DNA from: Ceratodon purpureus
Taxonomy: Eukaryota > Streptophyta > Bryopsida > Pseudoditrichales > Ditrichaceae
Assembly (NCBI GenBank): GCA_014871385.1
Contig: CM026428.1
Location: forward strand, 7,233,471 to 7,297,470
Reading direction: 5' to 3'
Length of the DNA: 64,000 nt
Below the pieces are notes generated by a model. That model was not told the origin of the DNA. It saw nothing but the letters and a program-made list of their open reading frames with translations, and searched no databases. A program made the position numbers and the translations under genes. The stretch's first letter is position 1, and every line of letters starts with the position of its first letter. This document shows positions 11,437-23,859 of the stretch, piece after piece.

Positions 11437-11904
11437 GGATTGGGTCCAGCAGAGCAGCACCAGAACGAGCTCGCACTCGCCTCCGAACCGGAGGCACATT
11501 GGAGCCAGAGAATCACTGTCGGAGCGCAAGGATTGCACCTCCCCGAGATCAAGCCATCTCCCAACACCTCACGCGCTATCTTGGGACCCATTACATTCGC
11601 CTTTTGGTGCCCAAATCATCCCAAACACCTTCACAAGAACCCAGAGATCAAGGAGTACACACCCAGGACAAATTTGCCCCCCAATCGCATCTGGAAAAGT
11701 CGGATCTCGGACCCGAGTGCCGCCTCGCCACACCACCTTGCTGGGTTTTCTGGGTTTCAGTTCAACCGGACACAATTTAGGGTTTTCCTTGTCGGAAATG
11801 GTTTGTGGGTTTGTGAGTATTGCTGCATTTTGGGTGCATTTTGGAATCTGTTGTGTGTGTGTTCGTTTGAAGGTGGTGGAGTGGGTGGACATCAGGTGGG
11901 AGCC

Positions 11905-14377
11905 ATGAGTGCCCTGGTGAAGAAAGGGGGCTGGATGTCGTCCCTCACCAGCTCCTTTGCCAACTTCGGCACCGCTGCGTACAGCAAAGTGAACAGGTTA
12001 GAGCCTTTGGATCGATCGTGTTTGTTTTCAGTTGTGAGAGTGGTTGCTGGGGTGATGATTCATGCAGTCAGCTTCATGCTACTGTGCTGTTTTTACCATT
12101 TGTTTTTGAATTTTGGGCGTTTGTTACCCAGTGTCTTTCCCTGGAGGGAGTCATGTGGAATTTTGGTTGGCTGCATTGCATTTCCTGTTATTGCATTTTA
12201 TAATATCCACAACCGGCCTCCATTTACGAGTTGTTTCATTACCAGCTTGTATATAATTTGGGTGCTCGATATCTGACGAATGCGTGTTTATGGTCGACAG
12301 GCATGCCGGCATGCAGAGAATGAGTATTTCTCTTATGACATTACTTCAAAGTCGAGGACGAAGTATCTTGGCAACTCGGTGGATGTTTATCCTGTAAGAA
12401 GGCAAGTACCTCGGGTTTGGTAGAAATTTTGACCTAATGCTTAGTTGTGAATTTTCAGGAGAGAATGGTATTGTTGATTTTGTGGTCCCCTTGTATGTTC
12501 GTTCCTTCTGTGGTCTCTGGCATCTGAACAAATGGTCTTCTTGCGACACTGTGAGTGTTTTTAATGGGACATTACATGATATCTCTCAATGGTGGAAAGG
12601 AATTTGTTGCGGCTCTTAGCAACTCTTTTGAGTCGTTCTAATTCTTTCATTTCCTCCTGCGTTGCAACACGAGGAGATGTTGTCAATATTCGTACGTGAA
12701 CATTTAGGTTTACAGTTAATCGATTCAGAGTGGAGGAGAACCTTTGGAAATACTACCCTGAATAGGCATCAAGAATACCTTCTTGAACACTGACCTAGCA
12801 GTTGATATCCTCCATTGATTAAGTCTAAAGTTCATCGGGGTTCAACAGCTCACAGTTTTGGCAGCCCATTATTCGGCCATGATTTCTAGCTGCTCAATCA
12901 TCTCTTGCAACATTCTTCGTGTATGTTGTTTTACGAATACGTACTCCGCATTTCGTGACGCATTTTTTTGTGTGCAACTGTGAGATAATCAATTTTGAGT
13001 GTGGTTGTCTTCGACACCTCAAGAATCAACTACTCCTAAGTAGTTAGTTATGTTTGACATCCGAATTTTTTTATTTAAAAGTCCACTATGAGTATTACTA
13101 GATCTTGAATAATCTGTAGCTGATTGCATTTTGTGCATATTATATCATCCAGGGTATGAATTCTTCCTTTTTATTTTCTGGTCACCTAGTGGTTAATTTC
13201 TGCTGATAATAATGGCGAGCATCGAAAGATGTGTCTTCTGCGAGTCACCTATGGTTGGACTCTATTGTGGATCATGAAAGTCAGAAATGCAGAATAATCA
13301 ACCTACAGTGCCTTCGTATTTCTTGCAGAAAGGGTCGATATGAAGTTGATGGGTACAAAAACGAAGAACCCAAGATGATGATCACCGGCAAAGGAATGAA
13401 TCTCTCAGTTGTCAACCGTGTGATTCGGAAGGTGAACCCATTGACGGCACCGAATTGAAGGAAGTAAGTGATCCGCTCCTATGTATAGAACTTCATCTTT
13501 ATTTGATGATTATCCATCGTACTGTAGTTAGGAATTTCCATACATGTTATGAATCTAAGATTCTATTTTCTTTCTTTCAGTTGGCTTTATCAAGAACAGA
13601 AGAATGGATATGTAGTGCTTCTTGGCAGCAGTACTGATGTTCAATTACAAGGTCCTTTCAAATCATTTTCACGCTGTGATCGACTCATCCTTTTTGCGGG
13701 TGTGTAGGTGTGCAGATCAGCCCAAGAACGATATATTTCAATACACCCGCTTCGCACATTTAAATCAACAGCTTCAGAACTGCTCCTCAAGGTCATCTTG
13801 CTTCTGATTCCCATTGAAGGCCCGACCGTTATGCTTTGGAAATGGGTGATATGAGCAAAGCTGGTACTGATAAGACAAGGTATTGATAGACGTTACTCTC
13901 TCTTGTTTAGGGTATTTCTATTTTCTTTCTGGACATGGAGTTTTACACCATCACTCGGAAACATGTTTACATATTAAAATGTTACTATGATTGGAATATT
14001 CAGAAGATTCGTGAAGTCCATCATTCAGATTTGTAGAAGTCGGTTATTCACTGACGTGCTGATGTCCTTTTGTATTGCAGTTTGGAGGAAAGGCAAAGGG
14101 TAGAGAAGAAAATGAGGGAAGCAAAGCATGAGGAGTTTACCCCTCGGTGGTTCAAGACATTGCACCCACATTTTGGGGCGATCTGGAAATATCCGAATAT
14201 AATGGCAAGTACGATGAGCACCGCAAGAAGGTACAGGCTAAAGCAGCTGGCAAGCTGGAAGACGTGGAAGAATTGAAGTCGATCTCTTTCAATCTGTGGC
14301 AGTTTCAGAACTTGGAAGGTCAGAGCATTGCTTATGATGACCCAGTTGAGATTCTGCCAGTGTCCGGGTCATCATAG
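11905..14377 (+). pseudogene. Decayed oxysterol-binding-protein-related (ORP) gene
   Basis: Plant ORP3/ORP4-type lipid-transfer protein relic with introns retained, so not a processed copy. Exon 1 at 11905-11998 (MSALVKKGGWMSSLTSSFAN) resembles the family's N-terminus. The next recognisable exon near 12307 resumes at [14 protein letters not shown] and LGNSVDVYP, so the roughly 110 residues of the first sterol-domain half are missing, and joining the two is out of frame. Further on, GRYEVDGYKNEEPKMMITGK is followed by a one-base loss where Trp is expected. CDSEGEPIDGTELKE then appears in a shifted frame. ADQPKNDIFQYTRFAH is followed by an in-frame TGA before RPDRYALEMGDMSKAG. The last exon (14081-14377) has another frameshift after EEFTPRWF, before DIAPTFWGDLEISEYNGKYD. 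Several independent lesions make this a pseudogene. Confidence 0.85.
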
Positions 14378-15845
14378 GCAAGCAAATAGCGATTGTCCGT
14401 TGTTCGGATCGTCTTCTTAGTTTCCTCCCCAGCAGTATGGCACCCAGGCACTCAGCCCCATCACATAGCCAACGAGGTACCCAATGGTTGGGTATGTTTG
14501 TAAATGTATAAGAGATTCAAGGCATTTTCGATAAAGATGGGAAACGTGACATGATCAGGGTGCTCCTTCTGACCTCGTTCAGATTTGGATCAGGAAGGCG
14601 GCCTATTTTCTGGAGGTATGTGGATGCTAGCTTTGTCATGGTAGGAACGATAGACGTATTTGATATATCTGCCTCTCTAAATGCAGTCGTAAAGACTAAA
14701 TATTTTACAGAGATGTCCGCATATGGCAACTGTTTTCTGGAAACATCAACTTTCATGTAGTTTGTAGGCTTTCCTTTGCAGTTCAATGGACGAGGATTTA
14801 TCCCTTACAACAGTCCTTTCAATTATTTGATGATGACGATATTGTACTTACCAGGTTCTCAGGGATGATGTTCAAGGGTTGATACTTTGGGTGAATTGTT
14901 AGTGCTGTAGAATCCAGTTGGTTTTGTGACTCCTCATCATAAGACTTGAACTTGAATCTTGCAATAAATCTTCTTTTATTGCTTCCAAAAAAAAGAAAAA
15001 AAGACTTGAACTTGAAAACCCATGTGCTTTGGAAGCCCTGTGCAGGATAGTATCTGGACTTGGATACGCCATGGCTGCAGCAGAAAGATCTAAATGTTCT
15101 CCTACAAAAACTGCTGTATGTCCATATCGGTACAATTCGCCACCTAACCTCCTGCTCATGCTCCTTTGTTTTGCCATCCTCTCTCTGCTCCCTCCCTATG
15201 ATAGATTACCAACCACATTCACTTCAATCACATTGTTGGCTGCTCCTTCTATATTGGACCAGCCCACAAAATATGAACATCATCACTGATAAGTCCTCAT
15301 GATTCCTTCTGTGCAATGAAGCTTGTTCATTTGCTTTAAGAAAAAGTCCTCATGTCGATTAATTGTAGAAACCTCATGACTTGGTTGTTGGTCTACGACT
15401 GTTTGATTCTTATATGTATTGATGTTGCAGTCACACACTAATTAGATGTAAACCTTAGACATTAGTGTCAAGACCCTGAAATGGTATGAGAGTCATGACT
15501 TTGAAGTACATTAGTATTACAACCAGGGTAAATCAAGCATACCTAATCAGGTAGTACTTTCTAGAGAGGGTAAGCATACAGCTGCTTCCCTTTGAGGTTT
15601 ACAAAATGAAAATACTCAATGAATAGACCATTCTCTACCATGCTGGTTCAGATGTGAATGAAGTGGGTTTCATATGATCCCTCTCTGATTTTTTTGATGA
15701 AATTGGAGGTATTTGTGCTACATTTGACTGAGCAATAAAAGGTTTAAATTCTTATGAGGATGTTGAGAGCTCAATTTTCATATCATTTTGAAGCTGAGGG
15801 GACCTTTGAAAAGGTTTCAAAATTAATCTTTTGTAGCAAACACCC
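14378..15845. other. Spacer downstream of ORP relic
   Basis: No supported gene. A short duplicated motif AAGACTTGAACTTGAA occurs at about 14941 and 15001 around an A-rich tract. Confidence 0.45.
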
Positions 15846-16107
15846 ATAACACCAAAGCAGGTTTGCCACTTGGCACACAAATTTATATATTTTTTTGAAA
15901 AATAAAGTTCACCTCTTAAAAATTAAATTTCTTGATTTTCGTCTCTTACCAAAATAATCACTAAAAATGCTCGCAAACGGGGTAGAAACAACAAAATATA
16001 TTAGGAAATCATATTATTCTATTTTCGTTTTCTTGTTTTCATAATGCTTTAATATTTTCGTTTTCTTCTTTTTGAATTATTTTTGGGCAAACCTGCTATG
16101 GTATTAC
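15846..16107. mobile_element. AT-rich MITE, family A copy 2
   Basis: The ends are inverted: ATAACACCAAAGCAGGTTTGCC on the left and GGGCAAACCTGCTATGGTATTAC on the right, matching over about 20 bp with a few differences. The interior shares the GTTCACCTCTTAAAAATT and ACAAAATAT segments with copy 1 at 3554. No coding capacity. Confidence 0.68.
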
Positions 16108-16185
16108 GGTACGTTACTACGTGTCAGGCTGAGGTGCAGACTATGCATACGAATTCTGCATCCGCATGCAATGATTGCCCGTGTG

Positions 16186-16370
16186 GGAGCAACTTGCTAG
16201 TACAAATTCTTTCTTGGCATCTTTGAATGGCCTGCTAGTCTGAACTATGTAATGCAAGTATCCTCTGTTCTGTGCGCGTGCAACTTTCTAGTACAAATTC
16301 TATCATGGCATCTTTGAATGGCCCTTGAGTTCAAACTATATAATATGATCATTCCTACTCTATGTGTTTC
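16186..16370. repeat. Imperfect 92-bp tandem duplication
   Basis: The segment GCAACTTGCTAGTACAAATT followed by TGGCATCTTTGAATGGCC near 16188 recurs about 92 bp later near 16280 with scattered substitutions. It lies in non-coding spacer. Confidence 0.8.
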
Positions 16371-16829
16371 CTATCTAGTTTTTAACAAAAAAGAATAATC
16401 TACACATTATATCTAGCAATATTTAACACCATAGTGGGGAACAATTACAGGTGTGATTGCATTGATATCTTAGAGCAATGGCATGGCCCATTACTATGGG
16501 ATATTGTGAAAGAAAAGCTGCAAACATTGAGCTGATCTTGTTGGCCAGGACAATGTCTAGATTCAAGATGTATATTGTAAGCTTGTTGTCACAATGATGT
16601 GAAAAAATAAATAAAAAATATGCCGAGGAAAATATTTGAAAATGAAGTCCAGCTGTGACTCATGTCCGTGAGGTAAGTCAGTCTACATTCAACCTACAGT
16701 ATTTTGAAGTCAGGTGATCAGGTGGGTCTACTTTGTAATTAAGGTTGTCATTTATGGATTAGATCAATAAGAAAATCCTAACAAACTACCGTATGTCCAT
16801 AATAGATTAGTTCATTCTTGAACAAATAT

Positions 16830-17062
16830 AATTCATTTCATTTATAAAAATAAGGTTCGTCTCTTAAAAATTAAACATTTCAATTTTTATTTTTCCAAAA
16901 ACAAAACACTAAAAACAACCTTACATTGATTAAAAATAGACAAATATCACATAGAATAATTTCTCATATTTTTATTTTTCCATCCTTAAAGTTTCCATTT
17001 TTTATTTTTATTTTTAAAATTGGGAATTATTTTTGAACAAACCTGCTATCAACGTACAGTAA
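16830..17062. mobile_element. AT-rich MITE, family A copy 3 (left end unclear)
   Basis: The interior (AAGGTTCGTCTCTTAAAAAT and the A-rich middle) and the right end AACAAACCTGCTAT match copies 1 and 2. The left inverted end is not clearly preserved, so the copy is older or truncated. A further internal fragment may lie near 18120-18240. Confidence 0.5.
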
Positions 17063-19434
17063 TCAGAAGTCTCTTAGGCTGTATGCTTCGGTCTTCCGTA
17101 ACAAGACTCTTGACTTGAACTAATTGCAAGTCTAATAGGCTACAAGCTGGGGTCTTCAGCAATAATACAGTTGACAGTTAAGTTGATTCCAAGGAAGGGA
17201 TTCTGGAGAATATTCGAATTGAATATACCAGAATCTCCAGGAGACTAGCTACCTACTACACCCAGTAAATTGGCACCCTGAAGCACCCATGAAGCAGAAT
17301 CCATGGTCCAATGGCCTGCTATTTTCCATCATTTTTAGAAAACTTGAATCCAACCCTCTTATTTAAACGTAAATTTATATTTACACTTATTCAATGAGAT
17401 TCTATTATTTGACGTCAAGTTTCACTTCAGAGAGAACTAAAAATATATTTACAAGAGGCATTTATTTATTATTTGGAGAAGGATGGGTGCCAGTGTTGAA
17501 ACAAGGTCACATGGTGGCCCTCGTAGTAACTGCCTGGGGCAATGTATTTTTACTTCTTCTTTTTACCTGAAACTGGAGGAGGACCCTAAATTATTTATTT
17601 ATTCATCTGTGTAAATAAATAAATAATTTTTATTTTTTTTAAAAAGGTCTCATGCTTGACTTCAAGCTGGACATACAAAGTTCCAGTAGTGGGGGACATG
17701 CTTGTCTATTGCACCAATTTCTAGTTCACCTCTTTGTGTGTGGAGTGAGGTTCATAACACTCATGTAGCCGATATTAGCCACCAGCAAGAACCTACAACA
17801 AGGTCACCAAGACGTAGCAGCACCAGAAACAGGCACCGTTGGAGTCTTTCTGCTCATTAAATGGCACAGTTGGTGTGAGGAAATACATGATGGGTCAGGC
17901 AATCATAGAGAATATGGATCTAAAAAATTCATTTTTTAGGAATTGTATTGGATATTTTGTGTGAATGTTCAAAGGTCTAAAAGTAAATGTTCTAGAAACT
18001 CATACAAAGGGTCTATCAAAATTATGTGCAAGTGAACCAAAAACCAAAAAAAAGGTTGTGTTGAGTTGAACTCCTTCCACATTTTTGCTTGTTAATTTAT
18101 ACTGTTCAATAGTTTTACATATTTAAATAAGGTTAAAATTTCCATTGAAAGTGAATTTATCAATTTTCATTTTTTGGGAGAAATCACAAAAATGCATCTT
18201 CAAATGACTTGGAAATAACGAAATACCACTAAAAATTTGAGCTTCTTATCATGGCATAATGATATGGAGAATGCTGTAACCAAAAGTCCCTATGTTTCAC
18301 ATGAAAGAGGTTGATGCCATTACAATACTTTCCAAGACTTACAACTCTTAGACTGCAGAAGGTGCACTTTTGAGAATCACTAGACCAGCAGGTGAATTCA
18401 TGCAATGTGTTGGGTAAGTTAGCAGATCTGTACAGAAGTATAATGAAACAGAATATTGAAGACCGTAGACTTTATAAAATCAAACTCTTCATACCTACTT
18501 TATATGGTGGAGACCATGGTCTTGCAATTGGACTTCATATTTTTCTTAAATATTCTATTCCAGCCAAATTGACTTATACACAAGACTACAATACATAGCA
18601 AGGGGTTGACCATATGCAAAATCGGGTACCATCAGGGTCAGTGTCAGCTGCAACTCATATGATCCAAAAGCTTCGTGATGGGTATTATCAGGGTCAGTGT
18701 TCACCCTTGCAATTGTTTCTCTACCTCCTCTGGTAAGCCCTTGCAAAAGCTCATGTTGACCCCAACTTGACCAGACAAAGACAATATACTAGTACGCAAT
18801 TCATTTAGCCCCACAGAACCAGAGCTTAGCATAGCACCTTGTCTGGTTGGTGCCACAATGCGCGGTACTGTACAAATGTCCGATTAGGATACAGTACTCC
18901 CTGCATTTTGAAGAAATCAACAATATACACTTTGTAAGGTAGAGGTGTTTTCTGTGTTTGAACCAAGGCCCACATTACACTCTTTAGAGCCCTACTTATA
19001 TACCCATTTGGCATATCCTCTTTACTCCCATTCCGGCTTACGTCCTCCAACAAAATAATTTGAATAATGAACATTAAAATTTTGGGATATCTGAGAGAAT
19101 TAAAAATAGAATTATTATAAACTATTCATTGGTACCAAATTTGTACAAAAAATATACTAATGTGGTAGATAAATTCTTGGCATTCTATTGTTTTAGTGTT
19201 TCATAGAAGTCTTTACAAAGTGTTGGAGCATCGTCACCTCAAAGGCATCAATAAGGAAAATCTCATTATTTCAAGTGAGTCTAGAATATGAACTTCAACA
19301 TCTATACACATTGGTGTATATATGCACAGCATGCACATATCAACACCAAACATGGTGCACCTTTAGTCCAGCAACAATACGGAACCTTCCTAATGCACAA
19401 AAATAACAAATAACCCCACAGACGTAGCGTTCTC
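17063..19434. other. AT-rich spacer, no supported gene
   Basis: Short open frames at 18392-19074 on both strands show no recognisable family. The motif ATCAGGGTCAGTGT occurs twice near 18630 and 18690. Nothing else is supported. Confidence 0.45.
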
Positions 19435-19438
19435 TTAA

Positions 19439-20358
19439 CCCCTAAATGCACAGGCGACCACAATGTGGTCGCAGCCTATTTTGGGCAGGCTGCTACGGCT
19501 TCAAAAATAATTATTAAGTTTTGAGCTTTTGTATGTAGATTCCTTAAGTCATTACGTACATGTCAAGCTTTGTTTCATATGATTCTGATATGTAATGCAA
19601 AAGTTATGAAGGATTAAAGGTTCAAAATCTCAACGCGGGCAGCATATAAAAAACTCAAATCTTTTTCTAAAAAATAAATTAAAATATCATCATTTTCTAC
19701 TGATTTGTATGCACATAGGAAGCCTTGAGCCATGCCAATCCAATAAGTGAGGTAAGAGATATGAGAAGTCATATTATGCCGGCAGTTCGGTCAACTCTTC
19801 ATCAAAAATAACTTCAACTATTGATTTTGAACTCGATTTAAGCAATTTTCCAAAATTAAAAATCGGAAAAGTTTTTGGTTACTTCTACATCATTTTCACC
19901 GTTGGAATTGACAGTATCTATTTTTATGTGGACAAAATTAGTAGTTTAGTTTTTCCCTCTATTCTACATCTTATTCTAATTATTTATGGTTTGAAGATGA
20001 AAATCAGGGTTTAATGTTTTGAAATTTTTTGTGAAGAATCTCAAGTCATTCTTTAAATAAAATATGCAATTTTCCATTCTAAAATTCTAAAGCATATTTT
20101 CTGAAAATTCGTTGAAGACAAGATTTTAGTTTTTTGAAGGATTGGAAATAACTTGTCTTGGAAGTTTAAACATCATGATCTTGTGATTGGTTTGGTTTTT
20201 GACTCTAAGAATTTAAGAAATAGCTTTTTGATGAGTTATTTATAAGATCCTACGGTTGAAATTGCAAAAGAATGTTATGAAATTAAAAAAATCAGCTTGC
20301 TTTCCAAAGAGGTATCAAAAGATAGTTTGAGCCTGAAATTTTCAAGAGCATTTAGGGG
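19439..20358. mobile_element. 920-bp TTAA-flanked, piggyBac-like non-autonomous element
   Basis: The element begins CCCCTAAATGC and ends GCATTTAGGGG, a perfect 11-bp inverted repeat. It is flanked on both sides by TTAA (19435-19438 and 20359-20362). TTAA duplication with ends starting CCC is the classic piggyBac-superfamily signature. A perfect 19-base palindrome, GCGACCACAATGTGGTCGC (19454-19472), sits just inside the left end and could be a transposase-binding site. No transposase frame is present. Internal motifs such as GATCCTACGGTT near the right end recur near 44900 and 49790, each followed by a similar end (TTAGGGATTAA, TTTAGGGGTTAA). Confidence 0.75.
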
Positions 20359-20362
20359 TTAA

Positions 20363-21166
20363 ACACAAGTTCACCTTGTTCTACTCTTCGCATCCCCTCA
20401 CAACTCTCTTTACTTTCCCCACATCAATCATGTTTTTAAGCAAAAGAATACCTACTTTTCATCCAACTATAGTATTCACGCCCTAGTTAGTGCTAATTGT
20501 GGAGTCCTACTCTGTAAAAACATTATCACAGTGCAATATTCTTCGCTACACAGAACCACGTTTTATAAAGACGAAACACCATAGAGATGAGTTTAACCCA
20601 TTTTATTATTTATTTCTTTGGAATCCAATGCATTTGATTACTAAACAGTGCGGAGTAACATATATATGGCATCACCTACCACAAAAGACATTCATAGTTA
20701 CACCTTCCCTAATAAAAAGCAAGCCATCCGAAAGTCAAAATGAGGGCAGAATTGGCGTTTAAACCCTCACAATAGTAGCTGTGAAGGTGAGAGGTGTAAC
20801 TGAATATGATCAGATGGGCATGAGACAGTTAGCCTGGATCACCGAATGTCATTTGGGTATTTACCGCAAATGGAATAAGTTTTAATACAGCTAAGTTTCT
20901 ATACTGGTACTAAGTGAGCAGGGCAGTGGCATTCGTGTAGCTGCAAGTGGGTATGGCTAAGTATGTGGCTTTCATTAGATAAGTTGTGAGGTTCTATCAT
21001 CATGCTCATTATCCCTCAAATGTTCAAATGGTCCTTTCTGTCCATGTTTGGATGTTGTGCATATATTTGGGGGTTATCTACCCAAGTCAACTCTTGGAGC
21101 AAACTACAAGCTGTAGTGCAACTTTGGTATTTGAAGCTTGACAAATCTAAGGGCTGGTTTACACTC
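20363..21166. other. Spacer between two MITEs, no supported gene
   Basis: No recognisable exon or repeat. A 90-codon open frame at 20490-20762 has no recognised domain. Confidence 0.4.
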
Positions 21167-21169
21167 TAA

Positions 21170-21609
21170 GAGCATCCCCAATCGGGCGCCATACAGCCAC
21201 GCTAACGCAACATGCTGAGCCGCTTAAAAAAAAAGAGACCCAATAGTCTCTCCATTGTTCACGCTACCCTAGCGCGATCCCGCCATACAGCCCCGGTTAC
21301 GTCAAATTTTCTCCATATGCCGGGAGAAAATTTCGACACGCTAAGCAAACGGAAAACTAATAAATACTTGCCTTAGCCCACGCATTGGCCAGCATCAAGG
21401 GTCCACCACCACACCTTCGCGCGCAAAGCGAAGCTCAAGGCTAGCATAGCCAACCCACTAATACCACGTCGGCACCGGGGTTTGATCCTAGGACTCCCTC
21501 CACGCTACACCATTGGGGCTTTTCCCATGCTATAATGACATGCCACACTAAGTAGACCCGTCAAGAGCCGTTGGAGGGGCTGCATGACAAACAACGATTG
21601 AGGATGCCC
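21170..21609. mobile_element. PIF/Harbinger-like MITE (440 bp)
   Basis: The left end GAGCATCCCCAATCG and the right end, read as its reverse complement GGGCATCCTCAATCG, form a 15-bp imperfect inverted repeat. Both sides carry the 3-bp duplication TAA (21167-21169 and 21610-21612), as expected for PIF/Harbinger insertions. The interior is markedly more GC-rich than the surroundings and non-coding. It contains GGTTTGATCC, close to a pol III B-box, but no matching A-box or tRNA fold was found. Confidence 0.75.
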
Positions 21610-21612
21610 TAA

Positions 21613-22863
21613 CCCTGATAATGCACTAAGGTATATAGGGCCTATGACCGATAAACTTAAGCATTTTGGCATAGTAAATCTTGGGTTATCAAGAAAGAGT
21701 TTTATTTTTATTTTTTGTGCGTAGGAAAATAGGGTTCATTAAGTAAAATTAGAATTATCACAGTTTTTTTTGTTCAAAAGTTGGTCAGAACCCATAATCA
21801 ACATATAGCTTCACCTATGACCGATAACAACAAGAGCAGTGAACAAACATAAGACTAACTATTTCCGTAACACTCACATAGGCATTCTATTGGAGGACGC
21901 ATCCTAAATGTACCGTTCATCAATTATTGGCTATTGGTTTTCCATTGCTCAGCAATGAAGAAGCCTACTTATCTATCATAGGTGCGTTGTCGGTCATGGG
22001 TGTGTATACCTTAGTGGAAACCACAAGCAACTACACTGGAGTTTATACCAAAAAGGGATCTAAACTCGGCTTTTGAAAATGGTGTATTCAAAGTTCTGTT
22101 GGGTATAATCCCGCACCTGACATGGCTATTCCCGTGCAAGGGTGTGGAATCAAACTCGCGTCGTGGTCTCCACAAATCATGTTCGATTCGGGCGGCCGTC
22201 ACGTGGCCCATACTCCTGTTATCCAACAATAAATTTCGCGATTCAGTAATCTAATTGTTCTAATAAATTATTGGATGTTGTTGATCGTACAGACAAAGGT
22301 TGATTACATCCATTGGAAGTAAAATCATGATGGAAAGGTGAAATTCCGAGTAGATTTAGTTGGGTCCTTAACATTACCCACTCTACGGAGATTGTTTCGC
22401 TCCCTACTGAGTATGTATCTGCATGTGAAGGTAGAAATGAGTGGGAGCCTCTATGTATCCGAGGATTGACGTTTGGTACACAATGCTTTTGGGACATAGG
22501 AAAAACAAAGTTGAATCTATAATTGTGTCACCAGAGGAAAGTGCGGGTCTTCTGACATGGCCCGGAAAGGCAAATGTATGATGTATCTGATTGGTGCCGG
22601 AATGTGAGTTACGCATGTTAGTGCTAAAATGGACCCCACACACATAAGGAACACACTACGAACACCAAAAAATCCTTATGTCCAATCAGGGTCCTCAGTT
22701 TATAATAGATGATCACCAATTTTTATTTTTTGGTGTTTTTTCCTCGTGTAGTTGTGGCCTGTTTGCACTAGTGATGTCACCCTTGTTAATAAAACATCTT
22801 GATACTGTCACCTAAAGGTTTTAAAACGATTTTCTTATTGTAAAACTCCCTTGTTATTAATCC
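21613..22863. other. Spacer with unidentified open frames
   Basis: Three minus-strand open frames of 72-84 codons (22011-22643) overlap or adjoin, but none shows a recognisable domain. They may be an old element remnant; no call is possible. Confidence 0.35.
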
Positions 22864-23140
22864 CTGTCACCCTTGATAATGTCACTATTTTTTCCAAAAT
22901 CCGTAGTATAAATGTAATAATATAAAGTATGGATGGATTGTATGTAATGATTGGATGGACAGATTGTATGTGATGATTGGTTGGTTGGATGGATTATTTT
23001 GATTTTTTAGCAATTTTGTTTTTGATAATATCACACTATGCACAAATATTCAAAATGTGACATTATCAAATATGTCACACCTTGATTATATTACACTTTA
23101 TGGTGAAACGGATGGTGTGATATTATCAAGGTTAGAGTGT
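22864..23140. mobile_element. Candidate small MITE with TTGATAAT ends
   Basis: The left side CACCCTTGATAATGTCAC and the right side, reverse-complemented as CTAACCTTGATAATATCAC, are similar inverted sequences. Related TTGATAATATCACAC motifs recur inside. A GGATGGATTGTATG-type minisatellite (about 22930-22995) lies within. No clean target duplication was defined, so this is tentative. Confidence 0.35.
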
Positions 23141-23737
23141 ATATGCAAAAAAATTGTATTGGAGGGCAAAGAAATGGAGAGTTTTTAGTGGTGGATAGCC
23201 TTTATATTTAACTTTTGGATTGGAGCCAAATGTGGCTTTTTCCATAGATGAGAATTCTAGTTGGAATCCTACATGGTAAAAGTAGATCATGTTTTTCTTG
23301 GGCTTCAATTGATTAAAAGTTGTAACTTTATAAACTTATTAGTCCTTGAATCCAACCAAAAACTTTGGTCTAGGTGTTCTTGGTTCACATAGACAATTTG
23401 GCCCAAAGTAATGTAATGATAATATTTAAAACGCTAAAATGTATAAAAATTTGATTCTAAAAGTTAAAAGTTAAATTTCAAATGCCATTATTTTCCATGT
23501 TTTTCTCTAAAATAGTCTATATGAGATCAAAAAATTGCCACATTAGTTTAACTTTTAGAATATGTGGACAGTAAAGACTTTTGGAATTTGGTTTTTTTAA
23601 TTGTATTTTTAGAATTGAATGTTTCAAATATTATCATTACTTTATTTTGGAATGGAACCCCATTTTTGGATTTATATAAAAATATTATACCACAATTCAC
23701 TTATAAGTCCATTGTTTTAAGTATGGTATTATACTTA

Positions 23738-23856
23738 CACTATGGGAAACTTGGTTGTGGGGGACCAGCGAGTACACCATGAGCTTGGTGGACTGGCAAT
23801 TTATACCAGCTCATTGGTGTACTCGCTGGTCCTCCACAACCAAGTTTCTAGTAGTG
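23738..23856. mobile_element. CACTA-type hairpin MITE (copy 2)
   Basis: This 119-bp element starts CACTATGGGAAACTTGG and ends CCAAGTTTCTAGTAGTG. The arms are about 48 bp and nearly perfect, differing by small indels. A 3-bp direct repeat, TTA, flanks it (23735-23737 and 23857-23859). Non-coding; the transcript would be a long hairpin. Confidence 0.88.
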
Positions 23857-23859
23857 TTA

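Noticed and set aside
11440..12276. 278-codon open frame spanning the ORP leader, first exon and intron
   Set aside because: It reads through the ORP start and a good GT donor at about 11999. No conserved domain beyond the 31-residue ORP exon.
21440..21500. tRNA or SINE-like pol III promoter (GGTTTGATCC)
   Set aside because: No A-box at proper distance, no cloverleaf and no poly(A) tail. It lies inside a TIR-bounded MITE.
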